Shown piece after piece: positions 39,900 through 51,319 of a stretch of DNA of 64,000 nt. The notes beneath the pieces were generated by a model. It was given only the letters and a program-made list of their open reading frames with translations. It made no database searches and was not told the DNA's origin. How positions within the stretch are numbered: position 1 is the first letter of the stretch; every line of letters starts with the position of its first letter. The DNA is taken from the NCBI GenBank assembly GCA_002189035.1, contig NEEC01000018.1, positions 434,001 to 498,000 of the forward strand, given 5' to 3'. The stretch is from Utricularia gibba. Lineage: Eukaryota; Streptophyta; Magnoliopsida; Lamiales; Lentibulariaceae. The position numbers and the translations under genes were made by a program.

Positions 39900-40620
39900 T
39901 TTCTCAAAAAAAAAAAAGAAAAAAAATTGACACTAGAGCAAGGTTTGCTGTTACCAAACATTGCTTATTAAACCCTGTTCCTCTAAATCCATCCAAATAA
40001 CTCTAATCAAACATATTTTGTGAAGATGTGTAACCAAAACAAAAGGATGCAGATCAAAATCTGAGATGAAACCTACCTTTAATGCCCAAATTCTAGAATG
40101 AGTTTTGTTTTTAAATACAACATACAAAATGAAAGTTTACAACTTGGTGGTTCCAACTTGCATCAAATAGGTCTTTGAAGGGCCATTTTCCACACTCTCC
40201 CCTCAAGTTTCAGGGGGAATTTTTGTGATAAATCCGATCTATAGAATGCCTTTGTTGTGGCTTTGGAAATGACTTTGTGAACGTGTTAGTTGATTGATCA
40301 AATGAGCTTATGTAGTGAAGTTTCAAGAAACCAAATTAGCGATGTTGATGGATAAAACGACAGTCTATTTTCAAGATGTTTGGTTCCCTCATGGTAAACG
40401 AGATTTTTTCACTATTTCTAGTTTATTTACTAACATTGAACAAGGGAGTTGGAAGACTTACTTACAGGTACTTTCATATCCTGCAGCTTATAGGACACCT
40501 AGAGGAACTCGTAGACAGTGTGTCCAAGGCTCTTGTATTTCGCGTTGGAAGAAGATCACACCACAATGGCTTGCTTTTCATGTGGAGGGACACGATGCCT
40601 AATTGACATTGCATTATTCT
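39900..40620 (-). mobile_element. Ty1/copia 3' end relic (RNase H, PPT, LTR), minus strand
   Basis: Read on the minus strand, 40620 to about 40250 resembles the end of a copia polymerase, with TKHLE(x)R followed by a decayed LHKLI...QLT tail as in the RNase H C-terminus. Next comes a polypurine tract, GAGGGGAGAG (40204-40195), directly before TGTGGAAAATGG (40193-40182), which is the usual PPT-then-TG start of a copia 3' LTR. The LTR probably continues to near 39900, where an A-rich tract lies. Several frames are closed and the element is inactive. Confidence 0.6.
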
Positions 40621-40629
40621 TTGAGTTGA

Positions 40630-41400
40630 TGATGCTCTTGTCTTGGTGGTTGTGCATCAGGCCTTAATCTAGAGTACTCTTTAGATAATGTGATGTGATC
40701 CTTTAATTTAAAGAAATTAGCAATTCACGAACCAAAGGTAATTTTGAAGTTTAAAAAAAAACTTACTCAAGTTTACCTTCAAGAGAATGAATCTCTTTCA
40801 ACCAAATTTTGAAGAAAATAGAATTAGGAGCCATACTTTAGAAGTAGAAGTAATTGAAAGTGATAATCTTAACATATCACAAACTCAAAGTTTGATAAGT
40901 CAATAATATTCAAGAACTCAAAAAAAGGAAAATCCCCACAAGATACATGAAATGAACTAAAGATCTCTCAAAGATTACATCTCTAAAGTATTTATATTCT
41001 AAAATTGAATTCTATCATTACAAAGCTCAAATTAAATAAAAAAGGGAAAGTTTAACAAGTTTAATAACACACATGAAAGATGAGGAGATATTTTAGATTT
41101 TAAGGTAAATTTAGACTCTAATAATTGAACTTATTTAATGGTAGTACTTTAGGTCCAATATTGATTCCAATAGTGTTGAGTAGAATCTTGAATTTAGTTT
41201 CAATTATCTTCCTCTTACTTCTTGTAATTGATACTGGTGGAATCATTTTAATCTCTAATGTGTTCACTTACATAACATCCTCATCATTCTTTAAATACTC
41301 TTCATTATCTTCTTGAGCCACATCATAATGGACATTGCAATTGCTCAGTGAACATTAGACTGATGCATATGATGGCTTAATTGTTGTGTAACACCTTCAA
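40630..41400 (-). mobile_element. 3' end of a gypsy element, same family as 3.9-7.7 kb, minus strand
   Basis: The reverse complement aligns by eye with about 7060-7720: a pol tail (NEEYLKNDEDV, then TRSKRKIIETKFKILLNTI near 41240-41180), then LTR-like sequence with the conserved TTAGAATATAAATACTTTAG box (about 41010-40990) and TTTAGTTCATTTCATGTATCTTG. The copies differ by many substitutions and small indels. No RT or integrase lies adjacent on this strand, so it is a 3' fragment. It abuts the copia relic, which suggests nested insertion. Confidence 0.75.
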
Positions 41401-42230
41401 TTCAATGGTGAACTCTTCACTACTTTCGATGGAGAGGTTAATTTTTTTCATGGAGAAATTTGGATGAAATAGATCGTGAAACATACAATACATTCTAAAG
41501 TAGCGATTATTGGAGATGAAATAATAAAATATTATGTGTATAATAAAATGAGAGATAAATATGATATGGATAAAAAATAATAATATGGAAATAAAAAAAA
41601 TGAAATAACAAAGATTGATGCAATCTATCCTTATTGATATCAACCTTATTCAACCTTATTGATATCTCCCCTCGCCATAGATATCAAATATTTTTTAGAC
41701 ATTTGCATCTTACCAACCTGAAGTCTAATTCCCAAGATGATCTTCTATCTTAAGAAATGAATGTTTTTAAATATATATATTTTAGTTAGAAAATATTTTG
41801 TGTAATTATATGATACTGGTATTTGATAAATATATTATAGATGTATCAAAATATGATATAGTTTTAGTAGAAATTATGTATATAACTCCAAAGTTCAATA
41901 AATTTTACGGTTTCTTCTATTTTTCTTCTCAAATTCTATAGATAGGTTTGGATCTCATATATCAATGTGGATATCTATACTTATTTCTATGTGCCCAATC
42001 ACATCTATAATTGGGCCTAATTGCCTCCATCATCTTAGTATTTTCTTATTTATTTTAAATAAAATATGTGTTGAAGTTTTGGTATGCGTGATGTTGAGCG
42101 TCTTTTTATTTGAATTCCAAGGTTCCATTGAGTTCCAAAGTTGGAAACACACAGGAGGAGAAATTAATTGCACACGTCAGCGACGGCAAAGGTAAAGTTG
42201 GGCCTAGCCCGCTAGGGTTGCCAGAAACGC
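41401..42230. other. AT-rich spacer upstream of MTP1
   Basis: No coding sequence seen. GC content rises from about 42100 toward the MTP1 promoter. Confidence 0.55.
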
Positions 42231-42234
42231 TCAC

Positions 42235-42240
42235 TATAAA
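42235..42240 (+). promoter_or_regulatory. TATA box of the MTP1-like gene
   Basis: TATAAA in CTCACTATAAATTCTGG. About 180 bp downstream AGTTCAG|GTATTT (42411-42423) looks like the donor of a 5' UTR intron whose acceptor would be TTTACAG ending at 43304, six bases before the start codon. Confidence 0.6.
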
Positions 42241-42418
42241 TTCTGGGGTCCGGTTCTAATCGCAATAAAGTACAAATTCTAGATTGCCAGTCCTCAGAAT
42301 CTTCGGGCATATTCGTCGTGTTGCTCGCTTAGGCATACCCCATGCCAACGGTGCGGTGTGGATGCTGTGAACGACGCTGAGACACCCCGCCGCCTTTACG
42401 CCGGGCCACGAAGTTCAG

Positions 42419-43304
42419 GTATTTTTCATCTACATTGTTCGGCATATCCTCTGAATTCGGATTGATAAGCTTGTGCACCGTTGGATCCCGTTTGCTATAT
42501 TCTGATTCTCATTAGCCGTTTGTTTTCCGAAAAGATAAGTGCCTTTTTGGATACTTCTTTCTTTACCATCAAAAGAAAGCGTTCTGTTGTCTCCATGGAG
42601 ATGGTGTCTTTGTGCTATGATTCATTAACTTGCCTGGATGACAAGTCCTCTGATGAGATTGGGAACTGAAAGTCGGTGTTTGATTAGATAACGGTCATTG
42701 TCCAACTCTGGTTTCTAATGGATGGACAAATGAATCCTGTCCGTCTAGATCTTGTCTGAATCTTAAAATATTCTAACATTTTGTCGATGTCATTTTTTAT
42801 TTCAATTTCTTTCTGATGCCGTGCTTAACTTCGCGTATTGGGTTTGATTTCCTTCGTATTCGTCCTCTCTTATTTTCTTGTTTTGACTTTTTAGGTAGAT
42901 TCTTCTTCATTCACGATTGTCTTTCTTATGCCCCGATTTCGTATTTTAATGCCTGAATGCCTGCTGTTTTTTTCTAATATCTGATCTCACCGCCAATTTG
43001 TTTTTTAGAAATTCGGGAGCGTGCGTCTCGTTTTTCTGTTTCTTATACTTTAGGATTTCCCAGTTTTACTTATTTTCATTAGGGGGCCAGCGAGTTGGGC
43101 AACAACTCAAAGTTTTAAAATGCTGTTACTTGTATGGTAATTGCTACCGAGCTGTTGTTCAGATGCTTTTTCAAGGAAGTGATATCTGTCCCTAATGACA
43201 ATGGAGTTAATTTAACTAGGGATGTTTCGAATTTGTTTCTTTATTACGAAAGATAGTGTTTTTGATGCAGCATTTTGTGATAATATGATGTAACTAATTT
43301 ACAG
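42419..43304 (+). other. Probable 5' UTR intron of the MTP1-like gene
   Basis: Donor AG|GTATTT at 42418-42419, a T-rich body without a recognisable gene, and acceptor TTTACAG at 43298-43304. This fits the roughly 1-kb gap between the TATA box and the ATG. Transcript evidence is needed. Confidence 0.45.
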
Positions 43305-43310
43305 TTTCAG

Positions 43311-44601
43311 ATGGATGGGCAAAGTTCTGAGCACGGAGTCATCATCGAGGTAAATGCTGATATTTCAAGGGAAAGGGGTCCAGGTGGATTGAAGGCATGT
43401 GAGGGTGCAACCTGTGGTTTCTCCGATGCAAAGACCAGTTCAATTGATGCACACGAGCGCTCATCTTCAATGAGGAAACTGTTGATTGCAGTTGCTCTTT
43501 GTGTCATCTTTATGAGTGTGGAAGTAGTTGGGGGTATCAAAGCCAACAGTCTTGCCATACTAACTGATGCAGCACATTTGTTATCAGATGTTGCCTCTTT
43601 CGCAATCTCCCTGTTTTCACTGTGGGCTGCAGGGTGGGAAGCAACACCACGCCAATCGTATGGATTCTTTAGGATAGAGATATTGGGAGCACTGGTATCA
43701 ATTCAGCTAATCTGGCTTCTTGCTGGGATCCTCGTTTATGAAGCTATTGATAGGCTCATACACAACACCGGTGAGGTTCAAGGCTTTTTGATGTTTTTGG
43801 TTTCTGCCTTCGGGCTTGTGGTGAATATTATCATGGCTGTGCTGCTGGGTCATGAACATGGTCATGCCCATGGCCATGGTCATGGCCACTCTCACTCACA
43901 AGGACACGGGCATTCACATGATCATGGGCATGGGCATTCCCATGATGACAAGGGGACCATGATCATGGCGCAGAGGATGAGCACATGACCCCCATGGTGT
44001 GACAATTACCTCTTATCACCATCCTGGAAGAGGACATATCAAGCATGAGGAACACCACCACCACCACATTCATGTGGAGGAGCATGCTCAGCCATTGCTT
44101 GACAATTCTGGTGAGAGCAATTCAAGAAGTGGGCAGCAAAAGAAGAAGCATCGGAACATAAATGTGCAGGGGGCCTACCTGCATGTCCTTGGCGACTCCA
44201 TTCAGAGCGTTGGGGTGATGATTGGTGGAGGCATCATCTGGTACAAACCGGAGTGGAAAATCATTGATCTCATCTGCACTCTCATCTTCTCCGTCATTGT
44301 TCTTGGGACTACCATCAGGATGCTCAGAAACATCGTGGAGGTTCTGATGGAGAGCACTCCCAGAGAAATCGATGCAACGAGGCTCGAGAGGGGGCTCTGC
44401 GAGATGGAGGAGGTGGTTGCTGTTCATGAACTCCACATCTGGGCGATCACCGTCGGCAAGGTGCTGCTGGCTTGCCATGTCAAAATCAAGCCCGAAGCAG
44501 ACGCAGACATGGTGCTCGACAAAGTGGTGGACTACATCCGGACAGAATACAACATAAGCCACGTCACGATTCAGATCGAGAGGGAACAAAGCCCTGCTTA
44601 G
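43311..44601 (+). CDS. MTP1: MTP1-type zinc transporter (cation diffusion facilitator), frame broken in the His loop
   Basis: Tonoplast Zn2+/H+ antiporter that loads zinc into vacuoles. Intronless coding region. The first part (43311 to about 43960) has the family N-terminus ([21 protein letters not shown]), TM helices 1-4 and the zinc site HxxxD (His89, Asp93) in [10 protein letters not shown]. The His-rich cytosolic loop of HGHGHSH repeats follows. The second part (about 43980-44601) has [17 protein letters not shown] with the second HxxxD, helices 5-6 and the C-terminal domain ([20 protein letters not shown] ... [10 protein letters not shown]). The halves are in different frames. In the loop, after HSHDDKG, an expected HDHGAEDEH tract appears in a third frame, which implies two 1-base losses near 43955 and 43980. 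With no correction, translation stops at 43988 after 225 aa. This is either a sequencing or assembly indel or a recent pseudogene. Confidence 0.93.
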
Positions 44602-44789
44602 CTTCTGTTTCTCTTTTTTTTTTTGAAATCCCTTATTCCATCACTGCTGTTTGTTCTTCTCTCCTTCATTCGTATGCTGTAAGAAATGGTGTAGCGGGGT
44701 GGGGCTGTCCACGCTTCTTTTGTCTAAAGAGGATAACCGAACAAGGTGTCCGACGTGTGATTGTTTCCTCGTGAGGTCTGGACTAAAGC

Positions 44790-44813
44790 GGGTCGGGTCG
44801 GGTCGGGTCAGGG
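44790..44813 (+). other. G-quadruplex motif between MTP1 and PPR
   Basis: Five GGG runs separated by 2-3 bases (GGGTC repeated, then AGGG). This meets the usual G3+N1-7 rule. It lies about 145 bp upstream of the PPR start codon, in its likely promoter or 5' UTR. Confidence 0.75.
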
Positions 44814-44957
44814 TCTCGTCCAACGTGCTCGGCGTGAGTAACAGCAGGGTCTCGGTCACCACGGTGGCATTTACCGCCTGGATTAAAACAATGTGATCGG
44901 ACTCCGTGTGCTTGAATAAATTCTTCTCTTCGAATCCGTACTCCGCTCTTGGGCCGC

Positions 44958-46790
44958 ATGCCCAACTACCAACTGTCTCCGCCGTGGCGAAATCTGCTGC
45001 TGCACTTGTCCGCCTCCCGTAACTCTCATTTTCATCCCTCTTGGGGAGCCGCCTGTTGCTATGATGTTTCAAAATTACGTGAAATCCACTCTTTTCTACT
45101 CACTTCCGGCTTTCCTCATCCCTCCCTATCTCGCTTGCTGCTGCTATGTTGCCTTTCTCTTCCTTCATTTCCTGCTGCCTACGCCATTTCTCTTTTCCGG
45201 CAAACCCCGCACCCAGGGATCTTCATCTACAATGCACTCATCAGGGGTTTCAGCTTCCTTCCCAATACCTCTGTTTCTTTTTATGTCACCATGCGGAAAG
45301 AGGGCATCTTTCCAAATAAGCATACTTTCCCATTGCTGCTGAAATCAGACTCACGGGTATCATTTCAGATTTTCTCCGAGGCCATCAAGCTGGGGTTCGG
45401 TTTTGACCATTTCTTTCGCAATTCTTTGTTGGCTTGTTTTGCAAATCATGGCCTTGTCAAGTGTGCACGTCAGGTGTTCGACGAAACGTTACACAAGGAT
45501 GTAGTTGCATATACTGCGTTAATGGATTGTTATATCAAAAACTCCAGACCTCTTGAAGCGCTAGAGATTTTCCTGGAAATGAGAAGATCAGGGTCCCGTG
45601 TGGATGAGGTTGCTGTTGTTAGTTCTTTGAGCGCTGCCGGGATGTCGGGTCGTCTTTGGTTTGGGAGATGGATTCATGGGTTCTATATTGTGTCTGGAAG
45701 AGTTCCCTGGGATGTCTATGTTGGCAGTGCTCTTGTTGACATGTATTCCAAGTGTGTTTGCTGTGACGATGCACTCAAAGCTTTCCTGGGTGCCCCATAC
45801 AGGAATGTTGTTTCTTGGAGTGCCTTACTAGCTGGTTATGTGCAGTGCCATAGGTTTAGGGACGTACTTTCTCTGTTTATGAATATGCTTACCGAGAGAG
45901 TAAAACCTAATGAACCAGTACTAGCAACTGTCCTCACAGCTTGTGCCCAGCTAGGTGCATTGGCACAAGGTATATGGATTCACAAATACATAGGTTCACA
46001 GAAGCTACACATAAATTCGATTCTGGGAACTGCTTTGATTGATATGTACGCCAAATGTGGGTGCATAAACGAAGCGAGGCTGGTTTTCGATAAATTGCAT
46101 ATGCAGGATGTATATCCATGTACAGCCTTAGTCTTTGGTCTGGCAATGAATGGAGATGCTGCAGGCTCCTTAAATCTCTTCCAACAGATGGTGCGAAATG
46201 GGGTGAAACCAAATGAAGTCACCTTCATTGCTGTATTAAGTGCGTGTGCTCATGCAGGCTATGTAACTGATGGGCAGGAAATTTTTGCATCAATGGAGAT
46301 TGATCATGGTGTAAAGCCAACAGCTGATCATTACGGCTGTATGGTTGATCTGCTTGGCCGGGCTGGGAAGTTAAGGGAGGCTTTGGAGCTGATCAGAGGC
46401 ATGCCGATGGTGCCGAATGCTAGGATCTGGGGCTCTTTGTTTGGATCGTGTATGATTCAAAAGGACTTAGAGCTGGGAAAAAGAATAGGAAACCATATGA
46501 TCGAGATGCAGCCAGAACATAGCGGGGCATATGCACTACTTGTGAATCTCTACTCCAAAAATGGAAGATGGGAAGCTGCATGTGAGATTAGGAGAAAAAT
46601 GAGGGAGTCAGGAGTATGGAAGATTCCCGGATGCAGCTGGATTGATTTGAATGGCCAGGTTCATGAGTTCACTGTTACTGACAACTCACATTTGGCCAGC
46701 AACAAGGTGTACGGCGTCTTGGATAATATCACTGCACATATGATGCAGCAGCAGCTACCCTTTTGTTTAGATAAGCATATTGAATATTGA
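44958..46790 (+). CDS. PLS-class pentatricopeptide repeat protein with E/E+ type end
   Basis: Intronless 610-aa protein. Plant PPR proteins of this class bind organellar RNA and commonly act in C-to-U editing in mitochondria or plastids. Tandem P, L and S motifs run from about residue 85 to 510, e.g. GSALVDMYSKC, NVVSWSALLAGYV, GTALIDMYAKCGCINEAR, PNEVTFIAVLSACAHAG and HYGCMVDLLGRAGKLREA. The E-type region follows (NARIWGSLFGSCM, YALLVNLYSKNGRWEAA, GCSWIDLNGQVHEFTVTDNSH) and the protein ends soon after with no DYW deaminase domain, so editing would need a partner. The Arg/Ser/Leu-rich N-terminus could be an organellar targeting peptide. ATG 44958 is the first in frame. The exact orthologue is not assigned. 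Confidence 0.95.
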   Translation: MPNYQLSPPWRNLLLHLSASRNSHFHPSWGAACCYDVSKLREIHSFLLTSGFPHPSLSRLLLLCCLSLPSFPAAYAISLFRQTPHPGIFIYNALIRGFSFLPNTSVSFYVTMRKEGIFPNKHTFPLLLKSDSRVSFQIFSEAIKLGFGFDHFFRNSLLACFANHGLVKCARQVFDETLHKDVVAYTALMDCYIKNSRPLEALEIFLEMRRSGSRVDEVAVVSSLSAAGMSGRLWFGRWIHGFYIVSGRVPWDVYVGSALVDMYSKCVCCDDALKAFLGAPYRNVVSWSALLAGYVQCHRFRDVLSLFMNMLTERVKPNEPVLATVLTACAQLGALAQGIWIHKYIGSQKLHINSILGTALIDMYAKCGCINEARLVFDKLHMQDVYPCTALVFGLAMNGDAAGSLNLFQQMVRNGVKPNEVTFIAVLSACAHAGYVTDGQEIFASMEIDHGVKPTADHYGCMVDLLGRAGKLREALELIRGMPMVPNARIWGSLFGSCMIQKDLELGKRIGNHMIEMQPEHSGAYALLVNLYSKNGRWEAACEIRRKMRESGVWKIPGCSWIDLNGQVHEFTVTDNSHLASNKVYGVLDNITAHMMQQQLPFCLDKHIEY

Positions 46791-47689
46791 TTGGTGTTCT
46801 GAAGGAGAACAATCAGGGAAAAAAAAGAAGAAGAAATGACCACTCAGGTTCCTCTTCAGTATGAAGTTGAAGGGGTTTCCAATCAATTATCGAATTGGGA
46901 AGCTAATTGATTGTCATGAATCCCAACGCAAGCAGCATCAACCTCGCTAAGGATGGTGAGATGATAGAAGATCAACAGAATTATGAAGAACAACTGAAAG
47001 CAAAGTCTGAATAGGTATAGGATTGGAAAGAGCTGCACCATGATGTTGTCTACTGGAATAGGAAGAAAAGCTACTCTAGCTATATAGACCGTACCTTCTT
47101 TCATTTTACAGGTAAAATCTAAATCTGTATGATAATGAATTTTGTGAAACACATTAATTTTTATTGTTCCTCTTGTCTTCATCATAGATAGAAAGAAGAA
47201 ATATGATGAATATCAGCCATCCCTGGAGGGTTGGTTGATTTTTCCTCTAGTTCTAAACTATAACAAGAACACATGCTAAGCGTTTTAGCAAATTAGTATT
47301 TGAGAAAGAAACGATCTCATCCATGAAAAAACTTCTAAGTATATTGAAACAATTGTCGCAACAAACGGATCAGCACTTCAAAGATATGGAGATGTGCTTC
47401 GAAAAATCTTGATCATTAGGAATCGACCTATGGTAGGAATAATCTAGAATGCACTATTGTAGAGCACTTGAGCGACAGTAGCAAGCAACAGCTAAAATGC
47501 AGTCAAGATATTGAAATTAGATATTTCTAAATTCACAGAAACTACTATTTGTTAAGGATTTTCAAATATCTTTTTGTACAAAAAAATTTAAACTATTTGG
47601 GTTATTGAATGTATGCAAATGAAATTCAATCAGATCACAAGAAAATTATGTTGTTTTATATTAAACAAATTGTGTTGAATTAGCTGATT
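46791..47689. other. PPR 3' region and spacer
   Basis: Probable 3' UTR followed by spacer. No gene is visible. Confidence 0.5.
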
Positions 47690-48028
47690 ATTATAGAAGA
47701 TTTGTATCTCATTTCAACAGCCTATTTTCCCATTCACATATATTCTTAAGCAAGATCATTTTAATTGGATCAAGATTATTGTCGAAGAATTTGAAAATTT
47801 AAAAAGACACTAGCTCAGGCCATTGTGCTTTCATCCTCTAATTTTCATTACATGTGTATGGTGGAATATGCTGTCTCTAACTTAAGCATTGGAATTGTAT
47901 TATACCAAAAACGTCACCTTATTGGTTACTTTAGCAAAATTTTAGCAAACAAGATAAATCGTTGTCTACATGTGAAAAATGAGCTCATTGAATTTATATA
48001 TGCAATAAATCACTTGCTGCACTCATGA
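47690..48028 (+). pseudogene. Ty3/gypsy RNase H fragment
   Basis: A short relic reads like the RNase H segment of gypsy pol: SIGIVLYQKRHLIGYFSKILANK (47887-47955), then KNELIEFIYAINHLLHS to the stop at 48028, with a damaged connection domain before it. The catalytic Asp region is degraded (VEYAVSN where xDASx is expected). No LTRs were found. Confidence 0.7.
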
Positions 48029-49163
48029 TTATATTAATGTCTCATCTTATTTTATATGATTATCTAACAACGAGATTGCTATTAATTCTAGGTTACAATG
48101 ACTAATATCTCTATATTTTGAAGATACATCATATAGAAAATGTTATTCATATCTTATTTTAAAGGGGAGATATTCTTTTCATATTAATTATTTTCTTGCT
48201 ATTTTATGTACCATCATTATCAAGTTCTTCAAAGCTTCATGGCTTCATGATATCTTTCAAGGTGTTTGTCCGATTTTTGGGTGATGCTTGTTGGACACTA
48301 TGTTATCCAAATAGTTTCTCAATATATATATTTTCTTAAACTTTATTTAGTCAAGTGTTCCACACCTCATGTTTGGGGGCATTTACAAGGCCTCTTCTTG
48401 GACATATTTTGTCTAGATCATATTCATCTAATAGCATCCACCAAGGTACTTCTTTTATGGACATTGCTCTGTTAAGATATTATTTCAATTGCAACACCAA
48501 GTTTTATTATTTATAATAGAAAAGGTTTTTCTTGATCCATCATGTTGGATTCTCTAGACTTATGCATGAAATAACATTAACACACATTTTTTTAATGTTT
48601 TCAAATTATAAAATCAGGGGACATTAGCACTAGTAGTTACCATTATTTAATTAAATAATATAATTAGTCTCCAACATTTGATAAAAATGATATGTTTCGT
48701 TTCGATTGGTATAGTTGGCTCCCATTGTTTTGTACATGGGATATTGTTAGTTCTATTAAGGATATCAAACAACATAATAAAATAATTATTGTAAAAAGAT
48801 ACTATTTTTCCCTTGTACTTATGCAAAACTAGATAACATGTATTGATAGGAGTGAGACGTTTTTTCTCCATATTCTATTTCTCCATAGGATATCACTCTT
48901 GATATTTTGCTTTCTGCACAAGATTGAATATGGTGTGGTGAGTGTGGACCGTATAGCATCTCAGATAGTGGAGAGAATAGCTTGAAGAACACTAGTGAAC
49001 AAAACCTAAAGGATGTTTTTTCCGATATGTGACAATTACTACAATTGTTCTAGGTTCAAGAAGTGAATATACTAGATCTACTCTATATTCATGGGTAAGA
49101 CAGCCCTAGCCTCATCTTGCTGCAAATTGTGTTAACCATCAAGAATTTTTTATTTTGGCATCC
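48029..49163. other. Decayed repeat DNA, no gene seen
   Basis: AT-rich, with scattered stops in all frames. Possible further gypsy decay near 48240-48480, too weak to call. Confidence 0.45.
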
Positions 49164-49374
49164 TGTCATGTGGGATAAACCACCCTCACATGATGTTACT
49201 CTTATGTCAGAGGAGGAAAGGGACCCATATACTACAAATCAGAGTGAGGCACCAAAAGAAAAGGAAGGAGAGATAGAGAAGGTGATCTGCATAGGAATTG
49301 GTCAGGGGTGAGCTTCTTTTGGTAATTCCTTCAATGAATGAAAGACTGTTGACCCGTTCACAGGCCTCATCACA
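49164..49374 (+). repeat. 5' LTR of the 49-55 kb gypsy element
   Basis: Begins TGTCATGTGGGATAAACC and ends CTCATCACA, immediately before the PBS. It matches 54699-55061 at both ends (shared GTCAGAGGAGGAAAGGGA, GAGGTGCC-like and TCAATGAATGAAA tracts) but is about 150 bp shorter, so it carries an internal deletion. Confidence 0.8.
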
Positions 49375-49376
49375 TT

Positions 49377-49388
49377 TGGTATCAAAGC
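49377..49388 (+). other. Primer-binding site (initiator tRNA-Met type)
   Basis: TGGTATCAAAGC, two bases after the 5' LTR, matches the plant initiator tRNA-Met PBS TGGTATCAGAGC with one mismatch. Confidence 0.8.
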
Positions 49389-49406
49389 ACACTCCTCACT
49401 AACAAT

Positions 49407-50165
49407 ATGGAAGAACTGATGCATAAGCAACTAGAACTCTTAATGAGTTTGCAGCAATGCGTGGATAGACAAGAGCAAGAGCAAGAGCAAGAGTTTGTTG
49501 AGCTAAAACGAGGTTTCTCCATCACCCATGACTCATGCCACGACACCCCTCTGAACTCCCCTGGAACTCAAACCTTCGAAACTCAGAATGAAGTGTTTGG
49601 CCCTAGAGAAAGAGATGCGATCATGGAAGCTTTCTCAAAAACTCAAATGGAGACTACTATAGCTTAGTATAACCATCAATTCTTGGAATTGGCAGTAGAG
49701 GTGAAGGATATCATGCCAAGAAATGAAATGTTCATTTATTTGAGTGGATTACCTACTGAGCTGAAGCAACAGATAAAATGGGATCACCTCAAGAATACTA
49801 CTAATGCCGTTAGCATGGTCCTTTAAGTTTATGAAGAAAAGGAAACTAAATCTAGAAGCCATACTTTTATAGATAAGCTCAAGCTTGAAGGGAAGAAGGA
49901 ACCTCTACCACTTCTCAAAATAATTACTTCTGATACGACTTCTATTCCAATTAAAAGGTTACCTCAAAAGGAATTTGAAAAGTGCAAAGCTAAAAATCTC
50001 TATCTCCATTGTGATGAGAAATTTGTTTCGGGGCATTAGTGTAAAAGAATTTTCATAATAGAATTTATAGATAATGAAGAGAATGAAGGAGATAATTACA
50101 TATATGACCTAAAAATTATAAGTTTGGGATATAATGGATCTAGAAATTTTCATAATAGAACATAA
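49407..50165 (+). pseudogene. Gag-like region of the gypsy element
   Basis: ATG at 49407 opens 86 codons with a Gln/Glu-rich stretch (QEQEQEQEFVELKR). After a stop at 49665 it continues as NEMFIYLSGLPTELKQQIKWD and a damaged CCHC zinc knuckle (LYLHCDEKFVSGH then CKR, about 49998-50047). Typical gypsy gag with several stops. Confidence 0.7.
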
Positions 50166-51319
50166 TGGAACCATATAGTTTCGTGAATAGGCATATTTGA
50201 CCCATTATTTTGATGAATTAGAATATTTGACCTATAGATTTTTGTTACTGTAGAAGACACCCATCTAATAATAACAGATTTGACCCGATGAAGTTTCTAT
50301 TTTTGACATATTTGACTTGCATAGTTGAACTCAGTTCAGAAATAATATAATTTTAATAATATATAATTAATTATTAAATATTTAAAATTTTTTATTTTTT
50401 ATATTTGACCTTAAATCTAATTGGGGAGGGCCCACTTTTCCTCTAATTGGTGAAGACGAACCATGAAGAGCTTCGGAGAAGTGATTCCCAAACAACCAAA
50501 AAGGCATGAAGATTGGATGTGTTTTTTTTTTTCTGGTTCTATGCATGTTAAAGTTTGTTTTTTTTTTTTTTTCTGTACAAAGACTAGAAAAGAGTGCAAG
50601 AAGATTGTAGAAGAGTAGTTACTCTAAATCATCATTCTCTAAAGATATGACTTTCATGATTTTTTTTCGTTTCATTGCATTATTGCATTTGTTTCTTGTT
50701 GGCGTGACTGCTATTATTGAAATTTTGTGCAAAAATTTGACTTATTTGTGAATGATAATTTTCCATGGCATCAGGGACCTTGAACAATTCCATTGATCTT
50801 TATTATTTAAGTTTTCTATCTTAAATGAATGAATGCTATGAGTAGTTACTAATATTGTTCAAATGAAGAATCATTTGCTCTCTAGCTTACTTAGACTAGA
50901 CCTGCGACTATGTTATGGCTACATACAAGAATACATGTCCTCAGATAACTTGTAATAAGCTACAACCTTGATGTTAGAAATGCAGGTATTAGCACCGCAC
51001 CACTACCATTTTAGTTGGAGAGTATGATAATAAACAACTGCCTATGTTGGTTGCTTTGCTTCAGATGACTAAATGGGCATACATGTTATGCAATGGCTCG
51101 AGTTTTCTATGCAAAACTTGATAGTTGCGTGAATATGCGGTGGACGATGTATTCCTTTGGTTCTGAAAAAAAAGAGGGTGTAAGGCTCCTCATCTACAGA
51201 TATATGACGAGTTGATGGACAATGTATTAGACAATGTGGTAAGTCAATGGATATGAAACTAATAGAATATAAATTATGTTTTTTTTAGAATTTTTATTGA
51301 TGATTGTTGTTTTTACATA

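Noticed and set aside
44122-44589. 155-codon open frame antisense to MTP1
   Set aside because: Shadow of the MTP1 coding strand; no independent support.
43999-44601. Second half of MTP1 as a separate gene
   Set aside because: It has only the C-terminal helices and domain of a CDF transporter and follows directly from the first half; a frame disruption explains it better.
44949-44957. PPR start at TTG 44949
   Set aside because: An ATG follows three codons later at 44958; a TTG start is not expected in plants.
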